Shown here piece after piece: positions 1-5,377 of a stretch of DNA of 9,365 bases; within the stretch, counting starts at the first letter, position 1; the number at the start of each line of letters is the position of its first letter. A model generated the notes under the pieces. The model saw only the letters and a list, made by a program, of their open reading frames with translations, did not search any database and was not told the origin of the DNA. A program made the translations under genes and the position numbers. The stretch comes from X23 sp050251575 (GTDB taxonomy: Bacteria > Bacillota > Clostridia > SK-Y3). Where the stretch lies: contig JBFWMP010000113.1 of NCBI GenBank assembly GCA_050251575.1, positions 1-9,365 of the forward strand, given 5' to 3'.

Positions 1-324
1 AATGCAAAGTCCATCAGGCAGCCTAAACCAGTTTCTACCCTGGGGCAGTTGTATAGCTCCTCTGCTGTAAGCCGCCTCTAGTACCTCTTCCAAATTTGAA
101 GCCATAATGCCCAAGTGCCCAAGTCGCCCTTCATCTCCGCTAAAACCAGCAACCGAAATCAATTGCACTCCTCCATACAGCCAAACCTGCTCAAGGTTTT
201 CCTCGGTCCCCTGTACTAAACGTACAGACATCCCAAATACTTCTTCAAAAAACGAAAGGTACCATTTTATATCCTTTACTTTAATAGCAGTATGTTCAAC
301 ATATGTCTTGTTTTTACATGTCAT
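1..324 (-). CDS. VOC (glyoxalase/bleomycin-resistance fold) family protein, 3' end beyond the window
   Basis: 108 codons are visible and the frame stays open to the left edge. The start is the ATG at 322-324, preceded by AAGGAG with 7 nt spacing; an in-frame ATG six codons upstream lacks a ribosome site. The N-terminus (EHTAIKVKDI, then a helix ending EEVFGM) is the typical first beta-alpha unit of a VOC module. His11, Gln54 and His70 (in LGHLGIM) sit where metal-ligand positions of glyoxalase-like proteins fall; the fourth ligand, normally a Glu near the C-terminus, would lie just past the edge after LPDGLCI. The protein is probably about 115-125 residues, one VOC domain, likely acting as a cytoplasmic dimer. 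It could be a lactoylglutathione-lyase-like or methylmalonyl-CoA-epimerase-like enzyme, or an antibiotic-binding protein; the substrate cannot be told. It starts 67 nt after nrdD with no evident terminator between, so cotranscription is possible. Confidence 0.82.
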   Translation of the reverse strand, partial: MTCKNKTYVEHTAIKVKDIKWYLSFFEEVFGMSVRLVQGTEENLEQVWLYGGVQLISVAGFSGDEGRLGHLGIMASNLEEVLEAAYSRGAIQLPQGRNWFRLPDGLCI

Positions 325-391
325 AGTGCTGCTCCTTATCATTATATCTTATATTCTTAGCCACATTATACATTTTCAACTTTATCCAGCA

Positions 392-2716
392 TTATAATCC
401 ATGCTTCACACGCGCTCTTTCTTCTGCCCGTTTAGCATCATTCCATCTTGAGACATCTCCAACCAAATATCCGGTAATGCGCCTGATTCTCTCGAACTTG
501 ACACCATTCTCACCATCCATTCTCCCACATTTCGGACATTGGGTTCCAATCACACCTGTATAGCCGCAAATAGGGTCTCTATCTACCGGATGGTTAATGG
601 AGCCATATCCTATACCGGCTTCATACATAGCTCGCACAACAGTTTCAAAAGCTTCTATATTTCCGCAAGGATCACCATCCAACTCAACATAAGTAATATG
701 CCCTCCATTGGTAAGCTCATGATATGGTGCTTCTTTGTGTATTTTATCAAATACAGAAATAGGATAAGAAACCGGAATATGAAACGAGTTTGTATAATAT
801 TCTTTATCAGTAACCCCAGAAATTATACCAAACTTCTCTTTATCCATCTTAACAAACCTACCGGATAAACCCTCAGCAGGTGTTGCAATCAATGAAAAAT
901 TCAGCTTATACCGTGCACTTGCTTCATCCATCCTTCTTCTCATATGACTAATAATTTTAACCCCTAATGCCTGTGCTGTATCCGATTCACCATGATGCTT
1001 GCCGATCAATGCTGTAAGTGCCTCTGCCAAGCCGATAAATCCTAGGGTAAGTGTACCATGCTTTATTATTTCTCTCACTTCATCTTCCCAGCCAAGCTTA
1101 TCTGAGTCTATCCATATTCCTTGTCCCATTAAAAACGGAAAATTCTTCACCTTCTTTTTAGACTGTATCTCTAGTCTTTCAAGCAGCTGATCAATAATAA
1201 TATCTATCCTTTTATCAAGCTCAATAAAGAACTGTCTGATATTCTCATCACATAAAATTGCTATTCTCGGAAGGTTAATAGAAGTAAAACTCAGGTTTCC
1301 TCTTCCACTGGTAACCTCTTTCTCCGGATCATAAGTGTTTGCAACAACCCTAGTACGGCATCCCATGTAAGCAACTTCAGATGCAATACCCTTCTCACTA
1401 TAGGGCTTATTAAAAGGTGCATCTAAAAAACTGAAATTAGGAAAGAGTCTCTTCGCACTTACTCTACATGAAAGCTTAAACAAATCATAATTAGGATCTT
1501 CTTCATGATACGACACACCGGCTTTAACCTTAAAAATTAGTATTGGAAAAATCGGCGTTTCTCCATTTCCCAGTCCTTTTTCAGTAGCTAATAATAAATT
1601 TTTACTCACCAATCGACCTTCCGGAGACGTATCCGTACCAAAATTAATTGAGGAAAAAGGTGTTTGCGAACCCGCGCGAGAATGCATACTGTTTAAATTA
1701 TGCACAAAAGCCTCCATTGCCTGAAACGTCGCTCTGTCAGTCTCTTTAGCAGCAAATTTTTCAGCAAACTTTTGCGCAGACTTAACAGTCTGTTCATCAA
1801 TACTATGCTCTGATAAAATTGCAGCTTCATTTTTATAATACAAATCAGCTGTCTCAAGAGATGGCTTGAGACCAACCTTCTTCATTGTTTCAGTTACTAC
1901 ATCTTCAGCCAATTGTGAAAAATCCCTGTCGTCATCTTGTAAGTTAGCATAAAAATATTTAGCAAGATTAGCTTTATACAATCTGACATAGGTTTTTGCG
2001 ACACCCGGTGCTATCCCATAATCAAAGTTCGGTATGCTTTGACCTCCATGCTGATCATTTTGATTAGATTGAATCGCAATAGCAGCAAGTGCAGCGTAAC
2101 TTGCAACATCATTCGGTTCTCGGAGATGTCCATGTCCTGTACAAAATCCATTATCAAACAATTTAAGTATATCTATCTGACAACAAGTCATAGTAAGTGT
2201 CAAAAAATCCATATCATGAATATGGATATCCCCTTCTTTATGCGCTCTGGAATGTTCAGGCTTAAGCACGAACATTTCATTAAACAGCTTTGCACCTTCC
2301 GAGCCATATTTAAGCATGGTGCCCATTGCCGTGTCTCCATCGATATTGGCATTTTCTCTTTTTGTATCATTATCCTTCGACTCATAGTAGGTAATCCCTT
2401 TGTATATCTGCATGATGCGAGTATCTTTTTCTCTGATGCGATTCCTTTCAGCACGGTACAAAATATATTTCTTTGCAGTTGCTGCATGTCCGGTTTCAAT
2501 CAATACTTTTTCCACCGCATCCTGAACCTGCTCTACCTCAGGTATCTCAATCTTGAGGTCCTTCTCAATATACTCCATAACCTTATTGGTCAATATCTGA
2601 GCCACGTCGTAATTATTTCCACCTGCTACCCTTGCAGCTTTAAAAATTGCATTTGTAATTTTATCTGCATGAAAATCCACTATTCTTCCATCACGTTTTT
2701 GAATCTTTTCTATCAT
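392..2716 (-). CDS. nrdD: Anaerobic (class III) ribonucleoside-triphosphate reductase
   Basis: 774 residues, full length for the family. It reduces ribonucleoside triphosphates to deoxyribonucleotides without oxygen, using a glycyl radical. Residues 1 to about 92 form an ATP-cone (KRDGRIVDF; later ETGHAATAKKYILYR) that senses ATP/dATP. The radical-enzyme core follows, with TCCQIDI (Cys178/Cys179) and MGCRTRV (Cys453), matching the two active-site cysteine regions of the family. The C-terminal glycyl-radical loop is RRITGY with Gly749. Just before it is the zinc site, where I see only three cysteines (Cys717, Cys727, Cys730), so a His or Asp may supply the fourth ligand. ATG start with AAAGGCGG 6 nt upstream, a fairly weak ribosome site. 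It lies 68 nt after nrdR, very likely in the same operon. The activase NrdG that installs the glycyl radical is not in the window; it may lie further downstream or elsewhere. Confidence 0.97.
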   Translation of the reverse strand: MIEKIQKRDGRIVDFHADKITNAIFKAARVAGGNNYDVAQILTNKVMEYIEKDLKIEIPEVEQVQDAVEKVLIETGHAATAKKYILYRAERNRIREKDTRIMQIYKGITYYESKDNDTKRENANIDGDTAMGTMLKYGSEGAKLFNEMFVLKPEHSRAHKEGDIHIHDMDFLTLTMTCCQIDILKLFDNGFCTGHGHLREPNDVASYAALAAIAIQSNQNDQHGGQSIPNFDYGIAPGVAKTYVRLYKANLAKYFYANLQDDDRDFSQLAEDVVTETMKKVGLKPSLETADLYYKNEAAILSEHSIDEQTVKSAQKFAEKFAAKETDRATFQAMEAFVHNLNSMHSRAGSQTPFSSINFGTDTSPEGRLVSKNLLLATEKGLGNGETPIFPILIFKVKAGVSYHEEDPNYDLFKLSCRVSAKRLFPNFSFLDAPFNKPYSEKGIASEVAYMGCRTRVVANTYDPEKEVTSGRGNLSFTSINLPRIAILCDENIRQFFIELDKRIDIIIDQLLERLEIQSKKKVKNFPFLMGQGIWIDSDKLGWEDEVREIIKHGTLTLGFIGLAEALTALIGKHHGESDTAQALGVKIISHMRRRMDEASARYKLNFSLIATPAEGLSGRFVKMDKEKFGIISGVTDKEYYTNSFHIPVSYPISVFDKIHKEAPYHELTNGGHITYVELDGDPCGNIEAFETVVRAMYEAGIGYGSINHPVDRDPICGYTGVIGTQCPKCGRMDGENGVKFERIRRITGYLVGDVSRWNDAKRAEERARVKHGL

Positions 2717-2784
2717 TGAGAACCGCCTTTCTAGTATTTATATTGCTTTAATCAGTGATCTGGATTATTCTCTAACTCACTATC

Positions 2785-3240
2785 CTATGAATCTTTTAAC
2801 AGCTTGTTTAATTCATCTAAAAAAGTATTAATGTCTTTAAACTGTCGGTAAACTGACGCAAACCTCACATAAGCCACCTCATCCAAGCCCTTAAGCCGCT
2901 GCATCACCATTTCACCAATCTGATGTGACGTTACTTCCCTTTCTAAAGAATTATAAATACTGCCTTCTATTTCATTTACAATTTTTTCAAGATTTTCAAG
3001 TGATACCGGTCTTTTTTCACATGCTCTGAGCAAACCACTCATTAATTTATCTCCACTAAAAGGTTCCCGGCTCTTGTCTTTCTTTATTACCATGATAGGT
3101 ATATTTTCAACCTTTTCATAGGTTGTAAAACGTTTTCCACATTGGAGACATTCCCTGCGTCTTCTGATAGAAAGTCCTTCATCTGTGGGTCTAGAATCTA
3201 TCACCTTACTTTCCTGATAATCACAAAAAAGGCATCTCAT
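2785..3240 (-). CDS. nrdR: Transcriptional repressor NrdR
   Basis: 151 residues, the usual NrdR length. NrdR is a nucleotide-sensing repressor of ribonucleotide reductase genes. The N-terminal zinc ribbon is MRCLFC (Cys3, Cys6) and CLQCGKRF (Cys31, Cys34); the arginine-rich stretch SIRRRREC between them is the DNA-contacting part in this family. Residues about 49-139 are the ATP-cone that binds ATP or dATP and controls oligomeric state. An ATG ten codons upstream (3270) would also be open, but GGGAGG at 3247-3252 lies 6 nt before the ATG at 3240, and family members begin M-[RK]-C-P/L-x-C, so the shorter form is chosen. The longer start would also lie inside a likely operator. It has its own promoter with NrdR-box-like sites, implying autoregulation, and it heads an nrdR-nrdD operon. 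Confidence 0.97.
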   Translation of the reverse strand: MRCLFCDYQESKVIDSRPTDEGLSIRRRRECLQCGKRFTTYEKVENIPIMVIKKDKSREPFSGDKLMSGLLRACEKRPVSLENLEKIVNEIEGSIYNSLEREVTSHQIGEMVMQRLKGLDEVAYVRFASVYRQFKDINTFLDELNKLLKDS

Positions 3241-3246
3241 TAAATT

Positions 3247-3252
3247 CCTCCC
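3247..3252 (-). promoter_or_regulatory. Ribosome binding site fixing the nrdR start
   Basis: GGGAGG on the minus strand, 6 nt before the ATG at 3238-3240. It lies inside the longer open frame that starts at 3270, which argues for the shorter 151-residue NrdR. Confidence 0.85.
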
Positions 3253-3263
3253 ATTCTGCAACA

Positions 3264-3279
3264 AGCCCATATTTGGTAT
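3264..3279 (-). promoter_or_regulatory. Candidate NrdR box 2 (leader-proximal)
   Basis: Minus strand ATACCAAATATGGGCT. By eye it keeps the invariant C..A.AT.T.G core of the NrdR box (consensus as I recall it: acaCwAtATaTwGtgt) but is degenerate in its outer half, 10 of 16 positions. Its support comes mainly from position: its start is exactly 31 bp from that of the better box at 3295-3310, the three-helical-turn spacing known for paired NrdR boxes. It would sit about +18 to +33 relative to the predicted transcription start. Confidence 0.6.
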
Positions 3280-3294
3280 TATTCGCCAACATCT

Positions 3295-3310
3295 ATACCA
3301 TATATTGTAT
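3295..3310 (-). promoter_or_regulatory. Candidate NrdR box 1, overlapping the -10
   Basis: Minus strand ATACAATATATGGTAT, palindromic at 14 of 16 positions and matching 13 of 16 positions of the NrdR-box consensus. It covers the -10 hexamer (3304-3309) of the nrdR promoter, so NrdR bound here would block RNA polymerase. Known biology: NrdR binds pairs of such boxes upstream of nrd operons and often its own gene. The assignment is from the sequence; binding is inferred. Confidence 0.75.
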
Positions 3311-3331
3311 CACATTTGCGTGTTCTGTCAA
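3304..3331 (-). promoter_or_regulatory. Sigma-A promoter of nrdR-nrdD
   Basis: Minus strand -35 TTGACA (3326-3331, six of six), 16-bp spacer, -10 TACAAT (3304-3309, five of six). Predicted start near 3297, giving a leader of about 57 nt before the nrdR ATG. The -10 is inside NrdR box 1. It lies 35 nt after the ylmC stop, so nrdR can be transcribed independently of ylmC. Confidence 0.8.
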
Positions 3332-3365
3332 TATTTTATGGACTATTTCAGATAGGACTTTTGGA

Positions 3366-3626
3366 CTATTCTACATATCTCTTCATCACTGCTTCATTCA
3401 TATCTACCAGTATAATATCTTCTCCAACCTTTTTAATACTGGTCCAGGGTATCACATAATCCGTATCCCGCCCAAATAGCCCCATAATCTTACCGGGTCC
3501 TGGAACAATAATGGATACGATTACTCCTTTATTCATATCAATTTCTACATCATATACGAATCCTAACCTTTTTCCATCAGAAACATTGATTACTTCTTTT
3601 TGTCTGAAATCCGACGCTCTCACCAT
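3366..3626 (-). CDS. ylmC: YlmC/YmxH family sporulation-associated PRC-barrel protein
   Basis: 86 residues forming one small PRC-barrel-like domain. Typical landmarks are RASDFRQKEVINVSDGKRLG at the N-terminus, a YDVEID strand, then IVPGPG and the FGRDTDYVIPW segment that marks the YlmC/YmxH family. No signal peptide, no membrane segment, no catalytic motif; molecular function is unknown. ATG start with AGGGGTGG 6 nt upstream. In Bacillus and many Clostridia a gene of this family lies just downstream of sigG, as here, which is the basis for its link to sporulation. It is separated from sigG by a 778-base repeat-rich stretch, so it probably has its own promoter; the nrdR promoter follows it directly. 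The symbol follows the B. subtilis name of the family; ymxH is the other name in use. Confidence 0.88.
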   Translation of the reverse strand: MVRASDFRQKEVINVSDGKRLGFVYDVEIDMNKGVIVSIIVPGPGKIMGLFGRDTDYVIPWTSIKKVGEDIILVDMNEAVMKRYVE

Positions 3627-3640
3627 AAAAAACCACCCCT

Positions 3641-3681
3641 ATTGAATTGAGAATGGAGAATTGAGAATTAAAATAATTCTC
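3641..3681. repeat. GAATTGAGAAT short tandem repeats with a small inverted repeat
   Basis: GAATTGAGAATGGAGAATTGAGAATTA contains repeated GAATTGA/GAGAAT units, followed by a perfect 8-bp inverted repeat GAGAATTA-aaa-TAATTCTC (3663-3681). It lies directly upstream of the ylmC ribosome site, so if the TATAAT at 3684 is used, the inverted repeat would form near the 5' end of the ylmC leader. Simple A/G-rich repeats of this kind are common in clostridial intergenic DNA. Confidence 0.5.
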
Positions 3682-3683
3682 CT

Positions 3684-3689
3684 ATTATA
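3684..3689 (-). promoter_or_regulatory. Possible -10 element for ylmC
   Basis: Minus strand TATAAT, 57 nt upstream of the ylmC ATG, preceded by CATAG. I see no good sigma-A -35 at 16-18 bp. CATAGTA overlapping it resembles a sigma-G -10 but has no matching -35 at the right distance. A promoter is expected here because ylmC is separated from sigG, but this one is weakly supported. Confidence 0.3.
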
Positions 3690-3821
3690 CTATGCGGCAA
3701 ACAAAAAATTAATCACTATCCGAAAAGCTATTAATTATAAAAATCCTCAATTTGATAGGGTGATAAAAAATTTTCGATGTGTAATACATATTGTGTAAAT
3801 GATGAGCAAAGTTACATTGAT

Positions 3822-3894
3822 TGTCATCCTGAACGTATTGAAGAATCTTATGTTTGAAAATCAAAAAGATTCTTCACTTACGTTCAGAATGACA
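3822..3894. repeat. Palindromic miniature element, copy A (TGTCAT...ATGACA)
   Basis: 73 bp. Its arms pair almost throughout: TGTCAT with ATGACA, CTGAACGT with ACGTTCAG, and GAAGAATC with GATTCTTC, leaving a loop of about 20 nt. Related sequences of the form TGTCATTCTGAGCGTAG.. are widespread dispersed repeats in bacterial genomes. The left arm is 27 of 29 identical to that of copy B (4164-4232). No transposase; it would be a MITE/REP-type non-autonomous element. Confidence 0.88.
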
Positions 3895-3922
3895 GGTACC
3901 CTTCATATACCATAGATTTTGG

Positions 3923-3993
3923 TGTCGTAGGGACGTATGGTCATACGTCCGCTGTTCTATATTTCCGGTCGTATATCCATACGACCCTACACA
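3923..3993. repeat. Palindromic element M1 of the GTAGGG...CCCTAC family
   Basis: 71 bp with inverted ends GTAGGGACGTATGG and GTAGGGTCGTATGG (reverse complement of the right end), 13 of 14 matching. Two inner hairpins: GGACGTATG-gt-CATACGTCC (3931-3950) and GGTCGTAT-atcc-ATACGACC (3967-3986). The whole element can fold either as two short hairpins or as one long one. Same plan as the element at 4077-4152. Confidence 0.85.
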
Positions 3994-4021
3994 TGATGCG
4001 ATTTTTATTGCAATTGATTTC

Positions 4022-4047
4022 GAAACGGTTATGAACCGTTCCCTACA
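4022..4047. repeat. Half element M2 of the GTAGGG...CCCTAC family
   Basis: One hairpin AACGGTT-atg-AACCGTT (4024-4040) followed by CCCTACA, as in the right half of the neighbouring elements. The left GTAGGG end is not recognisable, so this is a decayed or truncated copy. Confidence 0.65.
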
Positions 4048-4076
4048 ATCACTGTGCTGCAATAAACAATATGTAT

Positions 4077-4152
4077 TGTAGGGGCGAGCTTTGCTCGCCT
4101 GATTTGCCAATTATGTTGGTTGCCTCGCAGGCGACCACAGGTCGTCCCTACA
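4077..4152. repeat. Palindromic element M3 of the GTAGGG...CCCTAC family
   Basis: 76 bp, left end TGTAGGGGCGAGC, right end GTCGTCCCTACA. Two inner hairpins: GGCGAGC-ttt-GCTCGCC (4083-4099) and GGCGACC-aca-GGTCGTC (4130-4146, one mismatch). Stem sequences differ from element M1 although the ends and layout are shared. Markedly more GC-rich than its surroundings. Both M1 and M3 end in CCCTACACATGAT. Confidence 0.85.
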
Positions 4153-4163
4153 CATGATATATG

Positions 4164-4232
4164 TGTCATCCTGAACGTAGTGAAGGATCTTATACATAAA
4201 ACTCAAGATTCTTCGCTATGCTCGGAATGACA
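4164..4232. repeat. Palindromic miniature element, copy B (TGTCAT...ATGACA)
   Basis: 69 bp, same orientation as copy A at 3822-3894. Left arm TGTCATCCTGAACGTAGTGA and onward, right arm ending GGAATGACA; the arms pair with a few mismatches. Together with copy A it brackets the three GTAGGG-type elements. On the minus strand it lies about 170 nt downstream of sigG and could form a stable hairpin in a read-through transcript. Confidence 0.88.
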
Positions 4233-4404
4233 GATCACGTCGCATTATTCTACTAATGCATCATCAATCATCGTACTTTGCACAAATATGCCAATATCAA
4301 TACTGTTAAATATCTATCCGAAAATAAAAATGTGATAATAAATAAAAATGGGCACTGGTTCTAACAAGCGTATTACTGCTTGCTATCCACTACCCGCTAT
4401 CTAC

Positions 4405-5178
4405 TTAAATATGTTTTTTCATATGCATAAGTGCACTTTTCTCCAGTCTGGAAACCTGTGCTTGAGATATTCCTATTTCTTCTGCTACTTCCATTTGTGT
4501 TCTTCCTTCATAAAATCTAAGATTAAGAATATGTTTTTCTCTATCGTTAAGTTTCCTCATAGCCTCCCTCAAAGCGATCTCTTCTATCCAACCTTCATCA
4601 TGGTTCTTTTCATCTTTTACCTGATCCATAACATAGATTGCGTCACCACCATCATGATATACCGGTTCAAATAGAGAAATGGGATCTTGTATTGCATCCA
4701 AAGCGAATACTACATCTTCCTTAGGAAGTTCCAGCTCTTTTGCAATTTCAGTAATTGTCGGTTCTTTAGAGTTTTTATTTGTAAGCTTTTCTTTCACTTG
4801 GAGTGCTTTATAAGCTATATCTCTTAGTGACCGGCTTACTCTAATAGAGTTATTATCTCTTAGATATCTTCTGATTTCACCGATAATCATTGGTACGGCA
4901 TAGGTAGAAAACTTTACATTTTGGGAAACATCAAAATTATCAATTGCCTTGATGAGTCCTATGCACCCTACCTGGAACAAATCATCGACATATTCTCCTC
5001 TATTATTAAACCTTTGAATCACACTTAATACCAATCTGAGATTTCCTCTTATAAATTCTTCCCTGGCGGTTAGATCTCCATTATGCATTCGTTCAAATAG
5101 TACTTTTTTTTGATCATTTGTTAAAACCGGTAGCTTTGATGTATTTACTCCGCATATTTCTACTTTGTTTATCAACAT
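4405..5178 (-). CDS. sigG: RNA polymerase sporulation sigma factor SigG (late forespore)
   Basis: 257 residues, normal length. Directs transcription in the forespore after engulfment (in B. subtilis: small acid-soluble proteins, germination genes). The N-terminal signature NKVEICGVNTSKLPVL (4-19) separates sigma-G from sigma-F. Region 2 is at about 44-112 with FSTYAVPMIIGEIRRYLRDN (core binding and -10 recognition), followed by IRVSRSLRD. Region 3 is at about 115-190. Region 4 at about 200-255 has the helix-turn-helix TQMEVAEEIGISQAQVSRLE. No pro-sequence, as expected for sigma-G, which is held by anti-sigma factors rather than processing. ATG start with GGAGGG 6 nt upstream. It follows sigE after a 199-nt gap that carries a candidate sigma-G-type promoter, consistent with autoregulation. 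Residue 44 is Arg where, from memory, B. subtilis has Asn45. Confidence 0.98.
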   Translation of the reverse strand: MLINKVEICGVNTSKLPVLTNDQKKVLFERMHNGDLTAREEFIRGNLRLVLSVIQRFNNRGEYVDDLFQVGCIGLIKAIDNFDVSQNVKFSTYAVPMIIGEIRRYLRDNNSIRVSRSLRDIAYKALQVKEKLTNKNSKEPTITEIAKELELPKEDVVFALDAIQDPISLFEPVYHDGGDAIYVMDQVKDEKNHDEGWIEEIALREAMRKLNDREKHILNLRFYEGRTQMEVAEEIGISQAQVSRLEKSALMHMKKHI

Positions 5179-5257
5179 AAAAAACCCTCCAGGTAAATAA
5201 ATTCAACGTCAATATCATTATTACCATGGAGTTCTTTTTTATACGGCTGTATTTGGG

Positions 5258-5287
5258 TATAATGCAAACCTCAACATCCATATATGA
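5258..5287 (-). promoter_or_regulatory. Candidate sigma-G-type promoter of sigG
   Basis: Minus strand -10 CATTATA (5258-5264) fits the B. subtilis sigma-G pattern CATNHTA; 18 bp upstream is TCATA (5283-5287), one mismatch from the -35 pattern GHATR. The 18-bp spacing is the sigma-G spacing. The GG expected at a sigma-F -10 is absent (TTG instead). Predicted start near 5251, leader about 72 nt. The motifs are short and AT-rich, so chance is a real alternative; read-through from spoIIGA-sigE is also likely. Confidence 0.4.
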
Positions 5288-5377
5288 CCATTATATTGAT
5301 TTATGATTCCATTCCATTAAATATCTTAACATTTTATCTAATTTCACATTTTTACATAACTCAAGAGGAAAAATTTT

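Larger units (their letters stand above)
3627..4404. other. 778-base non-coding stretch between sigG and ylmC
   Basis: No convincing gene in either strand. It holds short GAATTGAGAAT repeats (3641-3681), AT-rich sequence (3682-3821), a block of palindromic miniature repeats (3822-4232), and AT-rich sequence to the sigG stop (4233-4404) in which I see nothing firm. A hairpin GCAAGC/GCTTGT about 25 nt after the sigG stop has no U-tract next to it. An open frame at 3874-4110 on the minus strand is built from repeat sequence and is not a gene. Confidence 0.85.

Noticed and set aside
325..391. Separate promoter for the VOC gene
   Set aside because: TTGAAA and TATAAT-like strings are present in the AT-rich gap but not at workable spacing; read-through from nrdD is the simpler reading.
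107..397. 96-codon plus-strand open frame at the left end
   Set aside because: Antisense to the VOC gene, which has a good ribosome site and a recognisable fold.
2039..2719. 226-codon open frame on the plus strand opposite nrdD
   Set aside because: Antisense to the highly conserved N-terminal part of nrdD, no ribosome site, low-complexity hydrophobic/cysteine-rich translation typical of a shadow frame.
2717..2784. A further NrdR box between nrdR and nrdD
   Set aside because: The best 16-mer (AAGCAATATAAATACT on the minus strand) matches only about 10 of 16 positions, lacks the G at position 13, and has no partner at 31 bp. nrdD is more simply expressed from the nrdR promoter.
3874..4110. 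78-codon minus-strand open frame in the intergenic stretch
   Set aside because: Made of palindromic repeat sequence, with no family resemblance and no ribosome site.
3822..4232. CRISPR array
   Set aside because: Repeats are palindromic, of two unrelated families, irregularly spaced and lack uniform spacers.
4380..4404. Intrinsic terminator directly after sigG
   Set aside because: The only hairpin (GCAAGC/GCTTGT with an 8-nt loop, 4367-4386) has a short stem and no adjacent U-tract.
4348..4674. 108-codon plus-strand open frame overlapping the end of sigG
   Set aside because: Mostly antisense to sigG region 4; hydrophobic composition follows from the reverse complement of an AT-rich gene.
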